Assembly (NCBI GenBank): GCA_041320695.1
Contig: JBGGOQ010000002.1
Location: forward strand, 271,618 to 335,617
Length of the DNA stretch: 64,000 nucleotides
DNA from: Caldicellulosiruptoraceae bacterium PP1
GTDB taxonomy: Bacteria > Bacillota > Thermoanaerobacteria > Caldicellulosiruptorales > Caldicellulosiruptoraceae
Direction: 5' to 3'
Position numbers and translations under genes: made by a program
Part shown: positions 8,530 through 17,372 of the stretch, piece by piece
How positions within the stretch are numbered: position 1 is the stretch's first letter
How the letters are laid out: each line of letters begins with the position of its first letter
The notes under the pieces: generated by a model
Seen by the model: the letters and a program-made list of their open reading frames with translations, nothing else
What the model was told of the DNA's origin: nothing
Databases searched by the model: none

Positions 8530-10149
8530 TTACTTTAAATAGTTTAATATTTCTTTACTTATATAAAATTTTTTAAAGGATATTACATTTACAAACTTCA
8601 ATTTCATTTCTTTACCATCAATATTTGCTATATTTTTATTCTCATCAGCAATTAAGGTATGGTTTTGTGTTTTTACAATTAATTTAGCACTACCAGGTAC
8701 AGACTTATCAATATCAACAGAGTATCCCATTTCTTCTAATTCTGTATTTGATACATACATATTTTCATTTACTTCATCAAGGTTTAAACCAAGTATTTCA
8801 TTAATATACCAAGCAATATCGGTATTATCAATTACTCCTTTTAAGATATAGTTATTTGGATGATAACTGTATAAGACAACTTCTTCGCCAGTATGCTCAT
8901 TTGTGGTCCAACCAATATATGACCTTTTACTAATAATAGGCCCTAAAACAGAATTAAGTGAGCCTTGTTTAGCATTCTTAATTGCTTTAATCTCATCTTC
9001 AGTAAGATTATCAATACCGTAATATTGTGACACTACACTTGCTATATTACTTTTATCAGCATTTAATTTGCTTTCAACTCCTTCACCAGTGAGTGTAGCT
9101 TTTTGAATATATTTTAAAAAGCTATTTAGATAAAGGTCTGAAGCCCCATTTGTTCCAAAGGACATTCCACCATTGTTATGATCAGGTGCTATTATAATTG
9201 CTGTATCATTTCTTTTTTTAGCAAAATCAAGTGCAACCTTAACTGCTTTATCAAATGCTAATACATCGCTTACAACACCTACAGGGTCATTTGCATGGGA
9301 AGCCCAATCGATTTTGCTACCTTCAACCATTAGGATAAAGCCATTTTTGTTTTTAGATAAAATAGATATGGCTTTACTTGTCATCTCTGCTAATGATGGT
9401 TCACCAGTACCTTTTCTATCAAAGTCATATTTCATTGCATCATTTGCAAAAAGTCCCCAAACTTTATTACCTTTTATGTTTTTGAGTTCTGAAGCTTTTG
9501 TTATAATCTCATAACCTTTTTGCTTTAATACATCAAGTAAATCTTCTTTATCTTTTCTATTCTCTTTTTCAAGGTATTTAAGTCCACCACCAAAGACAAC
9601 ATCAATATTATTGAAAACTTGCTGTTTGGCAATTGTTTCATAGTCGTTTCTATCTGATGTATGAGATGTAAAAGCTGCTGGAGTAGCATGTTGAACATTG
9701 GATGTAGCAATTATTCCTGTTGAAAGTCCTTTTAATTTTGCTGCTTCAAAGATTGTTGCAATAGGTCTTGATATGTTTTTCTCTTCTATTTTATCAACAC
9801 CAGGCATTGAAACAACCTCTGGCATTACAGAGAGGTATTTATTATTTGATTTATATCCTGTTGCCATAGCTGTAGCAGCAGGTGCAGAATCAGTTATGGG
9901 ATTGTTTGCTGAAAATGTTCTTATAAGACCACAGGCAAGTTCATCCATATTAAGATTTTCTCCACCTTGATACCATCTTGCAAGTGTTGTATGAGCAACT
10001 GTCATTCCATCTGGTATCATTATTATTACATTTTTAACACTAATGGAATCTGATTCTGGTGTTTCATCAGCAAATGTACTAACCATAAAGAAGGAAAAAA
10101 AGATTGATATTATTAAAATAATTGAAGCTATTCTTTTTTTATTAAACAT
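8530..10149 (-). CDS. phoA: Secreted alkaline phosphatase
   Basis: 539 residues. A signal peptide (about residues 1-27, ending near FADE) is followed by the alkaline phosphatase fold: metal-binding MIPDGMT (44-50), the catalytic motif TDSAPAATAMATG with nucleophile Ser88, metal-binding EGSKIDWASHAND, and DHNNGG plus the C-terminal EHTGEEV metal ligand. It hydrolyses phosphomonoesters outside the membrane to release phosphate. It lies 29 bases downstream of the pstS-like gene and is almost certainly co-transcribed from the PhoP-box promoter. An extra C-terminal region of about 100 residues continues past the last metal ligand. A GGAGG site supports the start. Confidence 0.92.
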   Translation of the reverse strand: MFNKKRIASIILIISIFFSFFMVSTFADETPESDSISVKNVIIMIPDGMTVAHTTLARWYQGGENLNMDELACGLIRTFSANNPITDSAPAATAMATGYKSNNKYLSVMPEVVSMPGVDKIEEKNISRPIATIFEAAKLKGLSTGIIATSNVQHATPAAFTSHTSDRNDYETIAKQQVFNNIDVVFGGGLKYLEKENRKDKEDLLDVLKQKGYEIITKASELKNIKGNKVWGLFANDAMKYDFDRKGTGEPSLAEMTSKAISILSKNKNGFILMVEGSKIDWASHANDPVGVVSDVLAFDKAVKVALDFAKKRNDTAIIIAPDHNNGGMSFGTNGASDLYLNSFLKYIQKATLTGEGVESKLNADKSNIASVVSQYYGIDNLTEDEIKAIKNAKQGSLNSVLGPIISKRSYIGWTTNEHTGEEVVLYSYHPNNYILKGVIDNTDIAWYINEILGLNLDEVNENMYVSNTELEEMGYSVDIDKSVPGSAKLIVKTQNHTLIADENKNIANIDGKEMKLKFVNVISFKKFYISKEILNYLK

Positions 10150-10178
10150 AGTATTCCTCCTTGATTTCTAATATACAT

Positions 10179-11297
10179 TTATTTAACAGTTATATAATTC
10201 TTTGATACTATTGCCTGACCTTCTGGTGATAAGACAAAATCAATAAATTCTTTTACAACACCTGTTGGATTTGTTTTAGTTAAAAAGAGAAATGGTCTTT
10301 TAATTGTATATTTGTTTAGCCTTGCATTTTTTTCTGTAGCTTCAACACCATTTACTTTAACAGCCTTAACTTGACTATCTAAAACACCAAGAGAAATATA
10401 TCCAATTGCATTCTCATCTTGAGATACAGTAGTTTTTACAGCTCCTGTTGATGGTTGAACAACAGCATTATTTGTTATTGTAGTTTTGCCCATAATTATC
10501 TCTTCAAAAGCACCTCTAGTTCCTGAACCTTCTTCACGTGTAACAACTAAAATCTTTGAATTTTTTCCGCCAAGTTCACTCCAGTTTTTAATCTTTCCAC
10601 TAAAGATATCTCTTATTTTTTCAACTGTGAGATCTGATATAGGATTTTTTGGATTTACCACAATTGCAATTCCATCTTCAGCAATCTTAAATTCTTTAAG
10701 ACCTGTTTCATCTGGTTTTAGTTCTCTTGAGGATGTACCAATATCGGCAATACCTTCTTTTGCTGATTTTATACCCACAGAAGAACCACCACCTTGAACA
10801 TCAATTGTAACCTTTGGATAAAGTTGCATAAAATATTTAGCAAGTTCATCAGCTAAAGGCTGAACTGATGTCGAACCAGCAATGGTAATTCTTCCAGAAA
10901 GATTTTTATTTTGTGAAATTTTGAAGTCAATCTTGATTTCGCGGTTTACTGAACCATTATTATCTTTTACTGAATTAGAAGGGATTAATAAAGTATAGGT
11001 AACACCAGGAACTAATGATTCGTTTATTGTTATATTGATTTTTTTATTTTCAATTTCTACCTTTGTTTTCAATGTTTTTGCTTTACCTTTATACACTTTT
11101 ATTTTGTTAAAATTAGTCCCTTTGGATATTTGACTAGAAAAGTTTAATGTGATATTCTTTTGAGTAGTACTTTTTGGTAATATTATAGACGAATAACTAA
11201 ACATGTTTAAAGCATAAGTGCTTAATGAATAATTAGAAAAAATTGCTATAAGGATAAAAGAAAACAAAAGGGTTTTTAAGAATTTAATTTTCTTCAT
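10179..11297 (-). CDS. pstS: PstS-like phosphate-binding protein with N-terminal Ig-like domain
   Basis: About 372 residues from ATG 11297, which has AGGAGG eight bases upstream; a longer reading to 11318 lacks a site. After a signal peptide there is an Ig-like domain (about residues 35-125, containing VPGVTYTLLIPSNSVKD), then a PstS-type solute-binding domain (from GRITIAGSTSVQPLADELA) with phosphate-loop motifs GGGSSVGIKSAKEG, GTSSRELK and REEGSGTRGAFEE. Family role: captures phosphate for the PstCAB transporter. No pstCAB genes are present here. The Ig-like extension suggests tethering to the cell wall or S-layer. It is the first gene of the operon with phoA. Confidence 0.9.
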   Translation of the reverse strand: MKKIKFLKTLLFSFILIAIFSNYSLSTYALNMFSYSSIILPKSTTQKNITLNFSSQISKGTNFNKIKVYKGKAKTLKTKVEIENKKINITINESLVPGVTYTLLIPSNSVKDNNGSVNREIKIDFKISQNKNLSGRITIAGSTSVQPLADELAKYFMQLYPKVTIDVQGGGSSVGIKSAKEGIADIGTSSRELKPDETGLKEFKIAEDGIAIVVNPKNPISDLTVEKIRDIFSGKIKNWSELGGKNSKILVVTREEGSGTRGAFEEIIMGKTTITNNAVVQPSTGAVKTTVSQDENAIGYISLGVLDSQVKAVKVNGVEATEKNARLNKYTIKRPFLFLTKTNPTGVVKEFIDFVLSPEGQAIVSKNYITVK

Positions 11298-11333
11298 TAT
11301 ATTAACCTCCTGTATCAATTATTTTCATTTTTG

Positions 11334-11433
11334 ATTGTATAGGGATACTATTAAGATGAAGTTAAGAGATTATTTAATTCTTGTTAAAATATGGTTAAAG
11401 ATTTGTTATATTATTGTTAAGAATATGTTAAAC
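11334..11433 (-). promoter_or_regulatory. PhoP-box array and promoter of pstS-phoA
   Basis: On the minus strand five consecutive hexamers read TTAACA-N5-TTAACA-N5-ATAACA-N5-TTAACC-N5-TTAACA (11433 down to 11384). After a weaker stretch follow TTAACT near 11366 and TTAATA at 11356-11351. The plus-strand TTAA positions are 11351, 11362, 11374, 11384, 11395, 11406 (TTAT), 11417 and 11428, a nearly constant 11-base period. TACAAT at 11339-11334 is the -10. This matches the Bacillus PhoP box pattern but with about eight units. It supports phosphate-starvation induction. Confidence 0.8.
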
Positions 11434-11532
11434 CATTTAATATATATATAACAGCAGAAAATGATTCAGAGTTTGCTGAACTTACTGAGAAATTAAATAA
11501 CTAGAGGAGCAAGGTGTTATAACCATTCTGTC

Positions 11533-11585
11533 AGTCATCCATTGTGGTTTTTTGAATTTTATACCACATATGGATGACTTTTTTA
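11533..11585 (+). terminator. Strong terminator on the plus strand with no clear gene before it
   Basis: The stem AGTCATCCAT / ATGGATGACT, extended by GTGG/CCAC, is followed by TTTTTTAAT. Upstream is only a short open stretch ending EFAELTEKLNN at about 11504, perhaps the tail of a lost gene. Confidence 0.7.
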
Positions 11586-11680
11586 ATATACTGATTTTTT
11601 TTCAATAATATAGATATTAAATAAAAGAAAGAATAAAAAATATACTATAGATGATATAAATGAGAATGTAATTTTATTAG

Positions 11681-12058
11681 TTACTTGTTATTTATATAAG
11701 GCAAGATAAGTTTTATTATTTTTTTAATAAGCCTTAGTTCATTTTGACTACAGTTTTTTATGAGTTCATTAATTTCAGCTATATCATAATCTAACGTAGC
11801 TTTATAGTTTTCTTGTGTATCTTTTATATATGAACGTTCTAAGTCATTTCCATAAATCAATTTATCCAATGAGATATGCAATATATTGGCAATATTTATT
11901 AGTACTGGAAGACTCATTTGCCTTTCACCACGTTCAAGCTGCCCTATATAGTAATCAGATAAACCAACTATTTCTGACAGTTCTTGCCGTGAAAGCCCTA
12001 ATTTTTCTCGCTGTTCACGAATACGCATACCAATTAATTTGTTATCAAATTGCTGCAT
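11681..12058 (-). CDS. XRE-family helix-turn-helix regulator
   Basis: 125 residues. The N-terminal 60 residues form a classic Cro/C1 helix-turn-helix (MRIREQREKLGLSRQELSEI, with VGLSDYYIGQLERGERQMS as recognition region), and the C-terminal half (about 75-125) is helical with no recognised domain. The start has GAGGTG seven bases upstream. It is divergent from a small ORF at 12196. DNA-binding repressors of this size often control neighbouring developmental or stress genes. Its target cannot be named here. Confidence 0.85.
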   Translation of the reverse strand: MQQFDNKLIGMRIREQREKLGLSRQELSEIVGLSDYYIGQLERGERQMSLPVLINIANILHISLDKLIYGNDLERSYIKDTQENYKATLDYDIAEINELIKNCSQNELRLIKKIIKLILPYINNK

Positions 12059-12195
12059 TAATAAACACCTCAGTACTTACTTTATCAGAGAATGAATTTA
12101 TAAAAAATTAGCGATAAGCATATAATTATTATTTACAATTAGCATACATATTATGTAAAATATTATTAGAATATTTTATAGGAGATAAATGTAAG

Positions 12196-12375
12196 ATGGA
12201 TGATTTTAAGAAATTAACTATTGCAATAAATATTCTAAAAAACTCAATTGATATGAGGTTTAGTGAAAAGATAATTATTTTGCTAGGATTAAAAGTAGAT
12301 AAGTATATTAAGGAGTATCTTGAACATTTGGACAAAAAATATATGCATAAATCAAAAGTTATAACAAATGAATAA
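12196..12375 (+). CDS. Small protein of unknown function (59 aa)
   Basis: The ATG at 12196 opens a 59-residue frame (begins MDDFKKLTIAINILKN, ends KKYMHKSKVITNE) with GGAG about 11 bases upstream. It is mostly helical, amphipathic and charged. It is divergent from the XRE regulator at 12058 and could be its partner. It superficially recalls small sporulation phosphatases (Spo0E family) in size and helix content, but the SQELD signature is absent. No firm identity. Confidence 0.5.
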   Translation: MDDFKKLTIAINILKNSIDMRFSEKIIILLGLKVDKYIKEYLEHLDKKYMHKSKVITNE

Positions 12376-12690
12376 GTATCAAACTTATAGAATGGATAAA
12401 ATGCTTAACTATAGCTATAGCATTGTGATAAACTATAGTGATTTTAATAACAAAAATTAAGTACTAATATATTGAATATATTATTAATAAATCTAATATT
12501 GTTAATAATAAAAGCTTATTTAAAAGAAATATTTTTAGATAAAATAATAAATGCTGCAATGTATTTTTTACGCTGATAATGGAAAAACTCTTAAAGAAAG
12601 ATTTTATTTAAGATTAAGAAAAAGCACAATTTAAATAAAAAAATAAAAGAAAATTCAACATTTTTACTAAAATATCTTAATAATATTGAC
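12376..12690. other. Gene-free AT-rich stretch
   Basis: Very AT-rich DNA between the small ORF and the veg promoter. No open frame with a ribosome site, clear hairpin or repeat was seen. Confidence 0.6.
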
Positions 12691-12719
12691 TTGACAATAA
12701 TCAAAAAAGATTTTATAAT
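12691..12719 (+). promoter_or_regulatory. Consensus sigma-A promoter of veg
   Basis: TTGACA (12691-12696), a 17-base spacer and TATAAT (12714-12719) form a perfect consensus promoter. Bacillus veg is known for an exceptionally strong promoter, and this fits. The leader to the start codon is about 118 bases. Confidence 0.9.
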
Positions 12720-12844
12720 ATTAGCCCCACTTTACAAACTATTTGTAAGATGGTATAATAAATAATGTTTACAATATACGACAAGTATATTTTATTGTCA
12801 AACAAAGGGGAAAAATAAATAAAAAAGAAGGGCAGTGATGAAAG

Positions 12845-13117
12845 GTGGTTGATAAACTTCACCTTCAGCAGCTCAAGAAAGACATCGAAGCAATCAAGGG
12901 TGAAAAAATACTCATAAGAGCTAACAAAGGTCGAAAAAAGATGTTTGAAGTAGAAGGTATATTACAAGACACTTATTCTAATCTTTTTGTTGTCAAATTT
13001 CCAATCGATAAAGACTGCACACAATACAGATGCGTAACATATACTTACTCAGACCTCATTACCAATTCTGTTGAAATAGTCTTATGTAAAGATAGAATAA
13101 AAACAAGCAAAATGTAA
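12845..13117 (+). CDS. veg: Veg family protein
   Basis: 90 residues, start GTG. The core KKDIEAIKGEKILIRANKGRKK followed by FEVEGILQDTYSNLFVVKF and the YTYSDLI motif is characteristic of Veg, a small SH3-like protein of Firmicutes linked in Bacillus to biofilm gene control. It is transcribed alone from a consensus promoter and ends at a terminator at 13161. Synteny with the SPOCS-LysM gene, purR and spoVG is the usual Firmicute arrangement. Confidence 0.9.
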   Translation: MVDKLHLQQLKKDIEAIKGEKILIRANKGRKKMFEVEGILQDTYSNLFVVKFPIDKDCTQYRCVTYTYSDLITNSVEIVLCKDRIKTSKM

Positions 13118-13160
13118 TGCTATTTTTTACCAAAGATTTATAAAATACAATAAGAAATTT

Positions 13161-13196
13161 GAGCTTATTCAGTTTTGAGTAGGCTCTTTTATTTTA
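13161..13196 (+). terminator. Terminator of veg
   Basis: A 10-bp stem GAGCTTATTC / GAGTAGGCTC (with G-U pairs) and loop AGTTTT is followed by TTTTATTTTA. Confidence 0.8.
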
Positions 13197-13255
13197 CATA
13201 TTTCAAGGACATCCTTGCATATACTTTATTAAAGGTATTTTAGGAGGGTGTTCTT

Positions 13256-14794
13256 GTGAATAAAGAATTTGATAAAATTGAGTATCTTAATGTATTTGGA
13301 TCAGATTCTCAAAAAGTGATAATTGAAGGAGAAATTGTACTTCCGGAGATCAAACCAAATATTCAAAAAGTGCTTCAAAGTGATGCAGAAGTTATTATTA
13401 CTAAAGTTCAAGTATTAAATGATAAAGTTTTAGTAGAAGGGCAAGTTGATTTTAAATTAATTTATCAATCAACTGATGAACAAAGGAAAATATCTTGGTT
13501 ATCAAGTTCAGCAGATTTTTCAAAAACGTTTGATATTTTGGGTGTAAAGCCAAATATGGAATGCGAAATAAAAGAAGGGCTTGTTTATAGCTACTGTTCA
13601 CCATTAAGTGAGAGGAAGATACAAGCTAAGGCTATTGTTGATTTAAATGTTTCTGTAAAAAGTACTGTTTCTATAGAATACCTAAAAGATGTTAAAGATG
13701 ACTCTATTAAATACCTTAAAGAAGAAATTAAATTATCTAACCCAATCGTTTTACAAGAGAAGATTAATAAAAAGGAAAGTTTAGAACTACCTTCAGGTAA
13801 AGCTTCTATTAGAGAGATATTAAGGTCATATGCAAAACTTACTGATAAAAACATAAAATTAGATGGTAGAAAAGTAAATATAGATTTAAAGGTTGATGTA
13901 AAAACAATATATTCACCAGATATTGCTGCACTTCCAATTGAAACAGTTGAACATGATGTTTTTGTATCTTATTCGTTTAATTTGCCTGAACAATATGAAG
14001 ATTTATCACCTATTATCAAACTTTCAATAGAAGATTTTCGTGTTGTACCAAAAACTGACGATCAAGGCGAACTAAGAAAAATTGATTGTGAAATAGATAT
14101 ATGTGTAAACTTGTTATTTAATAAGATTGATAAAGTTGTGCCGATTATTGATATTTATTCAGTAAATAAAAAGTTAAATGAAATTAAAAAGACATTAAAT
14201 ATTGATCAGTATTTAGGTGATATTAAAGAAAATTGGACAATTAAAGATATAGCAAATTTACAAGATGATATTGAAGAAGTTTTTTCAGCAACCTCAAGAG
14301 TAGAAATAGATTCAGTAAAAACTGTTAGAGATGCTATCGAGGTTAAAGGAGTGATAATTGTATTTGTCATATATCTTTCTAAAGATATGCTAAACCCTTT
14401 GAAAAGTTCAACAATTCAAATACCATTTACACATAGATTTGATTTTAACGGTATTTTTGAAGAAGATAAGGTTTATGCAAATATTGATGTTGAAAATATT
14501 TCTTTTAGTATTTTATCTCATAATGAGATAGAGTTAAGATGCCATCTAAATGCTGATATACTTGCAAATAGAACAAGGTATGTTGAAATAATAGTTGATG
14601 TTGATTTTGGTGAAGAGATTTTAGATGAAGATGTTAGATTAGCACCTATTTACATTTATACAGTTCAAAAAGGGGACTCACTTTGGAAAATAGCTAAGAA
14701 ATATAGAACAACAGTTGAGAAAATAGTAGCATTTAATCAAATAGAGGATGAGAACTTAATTTATCCCGGACAAAAGCTGATAATTGTAAAATAA
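13256..14794 (+). CDS. SPOCS-domain protein with C-terminal LysM
   Basis: 512 residues, GTG start eight bases after AGGAGGG. Repeated SPOCS (DUF3794) beta domains fill residues 1-450; recurring phrases are VIIEGEIVLPEIKPNIQKVL and VLVEGQVDFKLIYQS. Residues 464-511 form a LysM peptidoglycan-binding domain (YTVQKGDSLWKIAKKYRTT ... YPGQKLIIVK). SPOCS proteins are associated with the spore coat and cortex. No signal peptide is visible, which fits delivery from the mother cell. It lies between veg and convergent murC and shares a bidirectional terminator with murC. Function is inferred from domains only. Confidence 0.88.
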   Translation: MNKEFDKIEYLNVFGSDSQKVIIEGEIVLPEIKPNIQKVLQSDAEVIITKVQVLNDKVLVEGQVDFKLIYQSTDEQRKISWLSSSADFSKTFDILGVKPNMECEIKEGLVYSYCSPLSERKIQAKAIVDLNVSVKSTVSIEYLKDVKDDSIKYLKEEIKLSNPIVLQEKINKKESLELPSGKASIREILRSYAKLTDKNIKLDGRKVNIDLKVDVKTIYSPDIAALPIETVEHDVFVSYSFNLPEQYEDLSPIIKLSIEDFRVVPKTDDQGELRKIDCEIDICVNLLFNKIDKVVPIIDIYSVNKKLNEIKKTLNIDQYLGDIKENWTIKDIANLQDDIEEVFSATSRVEIDSVKTVRDAIEVKGVIIVFVIYLSKDMLNPLKSSTIQIPFTHRFDFNGIFEEDKVYANIDVENISFSILSHNEIELRCHLNADILANRTRYVEIIVDVDFGEEILDEDVRLAPIYIYTVQKGDSLWKIAKKYRTTVEKIVAFNQIEDENLIYPGQKLIIVK

Positions 14795-14826
14795 AGCCTT
14801 CGGTAACCACCGAAGGCTTTATTTTA
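14793..14826. terminator. Bidirectional terminator between SPOCS-LysM and murC
   Basis: A 12-bp perfect stem AAAGCCTTCGGT / ACCGAAGGCTTT with a 4-base loop has A-rich left and T-rich right flanks, so it works for both converging genes. It overlaps the end of the plus-strand stop codon. Confidence 0.9.
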
Positions 14827-16209
14827 TGCTTTCACAAGGTTTTGAGCTTTTTTATCTGTTTCTTCAAACAAAATTGAAATTACTTGATTTACATTACCAG
14901 CACCTATTGTGACAATTATATCATTTTGTTTTAATTCATCTAATAAAAAGTTCGCGATATCTTCAAATTTGGATATAAAAACACAGTCTACATTTATATC
15001 TTTCAATTTTCCAAGTAGATCTACTGAAGAAATATTATAAATATTTTTTTCTCTTGCGGCATAAACATCAGTTAATATAACTACATCTGCTAACTTTAGT
15101 GAGTTAGCGAAATCAAGCAATAGATTTTTAAGTCTGGTATAAGTATGCGGTTGAAAAACAGCAATAAGTCTACCTTTACAAATCTCTTTTAATGTTTTTA
15201 ATGTTGTAATAATCTCAGTTGGATGATGAGCGTAATCATCATAAATTATGGCACCATTAACAGTTCCTTTAAATTCTATTCGCCTTTTTGCACCATTAAA
15301 TTCATATAATGAATATGCTATTATTTTGGCATCAATACCTAATAAGTAACATACAGCAAACGCAGCTAATGCATTTGAGACATTATGAATACCTGGAATA
15401 CTTAATTCGACATGAGCTAAAAATAAACCATTGTGGTAAATATCAAAGGTATAGCCTTTAAGTCCTACTGATAGATTATCAGCATAAAAGTCAGCGTATT
15501 TGCTATTAGTTGAATATGAGAATACTTTGCATGTAACATTATCTAAAGAATCAATAGTATTTTTATCATCAGCATTAACAACTAAAAATCCATCATGTGG
15601 AAGTAATCTGGCAAAACTATTGAAGGATTTTTTAATATGTTCAATATCCTTAAAGTAATCTAAATGGTCATTGTCGATATTCAAAATAACTCCTATTGTT
15701 GGCTTAAATTTCAAGAAACTATCGACATATTCGCATGCTTCAGCTACAAGATATTTATTCGAACCAATAAGGTAATTACCTCCTAATTGTTCAACATCAG
15801 CTCCTACTAAAATAGTAGGTAGTAAATTAGCTTTTTTCAAAATAAAACCAATCATAGATGTAGTAGTAGTTTTGCCATGCGTTCCAGCAATATTTATTAC
15901 ATTTCTGAAACTAGTCATAAGTTTTCCTAAAAATTCTGCTCTTTCATATATCTTAAGACCTAAGCTTTTAGCCTTGATTAGTTCAGGATTATCGTCTTTT
16001 ATTGCAGCAGTATAAATTACAATCTCATCACCAGATATGTTTTCTTCTTTATGACCAATATATACATTAACACCTTTATCTAATAATTTATTTATTGTTT
16101 CACTTTGTTTTATATCAGAACCAGAAACTTTATGACCTTGATTTTTAAGTATTAACGCTATTGCACTCATCGAAACTCCGCCTATACCTATTAAAAAGTA
16201 ATGATTCAT
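14824..16209 (-). CDS. murC: UDP-N-acetylmuramate--L-alanine ligase
   Basis: 461 residues, the normal length. MurC adds L-alanine to UDP-MurNAc with ATP in the cytoplasm, the first amino-acid step of peptidoglycan synthesis. The N-terminal Rossmann domain starts HYFLIGIGGVSMSAIA, the ATP loop is GTHGKTTTT (109-117), the central motif is DDYAHHPTEI, and the C-terminal Mur ligase domain contains QPHTYTRL and VLTDVYAAREK. It is a single minus-strand gene divergent from purR, so the intergenic PurBox region may influence both. Confidence 0.95.
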   Translation of the reverse strand: MNHYFLIGIGGVSMSAIALILKNQGHKVSGSDIKQSETINKLLDKGVNVYIGHKEENISGDEIVIYTAAIKDDNPELIKAKSLGLKIYERAEFLGKLMTSFRNVINIAGTHGKTTTTSMIGFILKKANLLPTILVGADVEQLGGNYLIGSNKYLVAEACEYVDSFLKFKPTIGVILNIDNDHLDYFKDIEHIKKSFNSFARLLPHDGFLVVNADDKNTIDSLDNVTCKVFSYSTNSKYADFYADNLSVGLKGYTFDIYHNGLFLAHVELSIPGIHNVSNALAAFAVCYLLGIDAKIIAYSLYEFNGAKRRIEFKGTVNGAIIYDDYAHHPTEIITTLKTLKEICKGRLIAVFQPHTYTRLKNLLLDFANSLKLADVVILTDVYAAREKNIYNISSVDLLGKLKDINVDCVFISKFEDIANFLLDELKQNDIIVTIGAGNVNQVISILFEETDKKAQNLVKA

Positions 16210-16290
16210 AAAAATATTATCCTCCTCATGAAGTTTTACACTTATTATTATACTTCTATTTTAAATATTTGTTAAAAAAATTATAGTTAA

Positions 16291-16341
16291 ACCGAACAAA
16301 ATATTTTTTTTTGTTTTATTTATTCGGATTTATGCTATAAT
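16291..16341 (+). promoter_or_regulatory. purR promoter with two inverted PurBoxes
   Basis: CCGAAC at 16292-16297 (context AAACCGAACAAAAT) and its inverted partner ATTCGG at 16322-16327 match the PurBox consensus AWWWCCGAACWWT on opposite strands. TATAAT at 16336-16341 is the -10, so the second box sits just upstream of it. This suggests PurR autoregulation. The inner gap between boxes is 24 bases, longer than the usual 16-17. Confidence 0.65.
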
Positions 16342-16404
16342 AAATAGGATGAAATTTTTTGAAATAAATCAATATTTTATTGAGGAGGCAAAAGTTGAAT
16401 TGTT

Positions 16405-17229
16405 ATGGATAAAATAGGAAAAAGTGAACGCATTGCTTTTTTATCAAGTATTTTAACACAAAACCCTTTTAAAATATATAATTTTAATTTTTTCTGTGAC
16501 AGACTTGGATGTGCAAAATCTACATTAAGTGAGGATATAGATTTTTTATCTAAAGTTTTCTTAGATTTAAACTTGGGGAAGATTGTGACAATAAGTGGTG
16601 CTGCAGGAGGAGTATATTTTGTACCAGATATTAGCAGTAATGAAGTTAAGGCTTTTTTAAATGAGTTATGTAATATGTTATCAAATCCTGAAAGAATAGT
16701 TCCAGGTGGTTTCATTTATATAAATGACATAGTGTATAATCCAGAAATTCTTAAGAAAGCAGCAAAAGTTTTTTTAAAGCTTTTTGCAGATTTTGAGATA
16801 GATTATATTGCCACGGTTGAAGCAAAAGGTATTGCTTTAGCATCTTCTGTATCATCAATAATGAATAAGCCATTAGTTGTTGCGAGGAGTGGTAGCAAAC
16901 TTACAGAAGGTTCGACTGTAAATATTTATTATGTATCAGGAACAACAGGCAAAATTGAAACAATGACAATTGCCAAAAGAGCTGTAAAAAAAGCTTCAAA
17001 AGTATTATTTATTGATGATTTTATGCGTGGTGGCGGAACTGTTAAAGGCATGAAAGACCTAATGAATGAATTTGAATCTGAACTAATTGGTGTTGGTGTT
17101 TTAATTTCTACAGGAAAAACAAAAGAAAAAAATATAGATAATTGTAAACCTCTTTTATTACTTGATCAATTTGATGTTGAAAATAAGATATTAAGTTTTA
17201 AAGTAAATAATGAAATATTGGGAAATTAA
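16405..17229 (+). CDS. purR: Purine operon repressor PurR
   Basis: 274 residues. An N-terminal winged helix (KSERIAFLSSILTQNP ... CAKSTLSEDIDFL) is joined to a type I phosphoribosyltransferase-like domain with the PRPP-binding motif VLFIDDFMRGGGT (about 200-212). In Bacillus PurR represses purine genes and is released by PRPP. The upstream PurBox pair supports the identity. The nearest GGAGG is 16 bases before the ATG, unusually far; no closer in-frame start exists. Downstream is spoVG with its own promoter. Confidence 0.93.
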   Translation: MDKIGKSERIAFLSSILTQNPFKIYNFNFFCDRLGCAKSTLSEDIDFLSKVFLDLNLGKIVTISGAAGGVYFVPDISSNEVKAFLNELCNMLSNPERIVPGGFIYINDIVYNPEILKKAAKVFLKLFADFEIDYIATVEAKGIALASSVSSIMNKPLVVARSGSKLTEGSTVNIYYVSGTTGKIETMTIAKRAVKKASKVLFIDDFMRGGGTVKGMKDLMNEFESELIGVGVLISTGKTKEKNIDNCKPLLLLDQFDVENKILSFKVNNEILGN

Positions 17230-17304
17230 AAGATATATTTGTCGAAACCTCTAAAATTATGCATTATATATAAATACAATGAATAAATTTGTTAAAATTG
17301 TCAA

Positions 17305-17329
17305 AGGAAATATTAGAAAAATGTTGAAT
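17305..17329 (+). promoter_or_regulatory. Sigma-H-type promoter of spoVG
   Basis: AGGAAAT (17305-17311), a 14-base spacer and GAAT (17326-17329) have the same geometry as the Bacillus subtilis spoVG promoter (AGGATTT-N14-GAAT) used by sigma-H. This points to induction at the onset of sporulation or stationary phase. Confidence 0.65.
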
Positions 17330-17372
17330 AATAAAAAATAAAAATACAGAATTTAGCATGGAGGATGAACAT

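Noticed and set aside
9698..9970. Plus-strand ORF opposite phoA
   Set aside because: Antisense shadow of the alkaline phosphatase active-site region; no start signal.
14824..16209. Whether murC is in an operon with the SPOCS-LysM gene
   Set aside because: They converge and share a bidirectional terminator.
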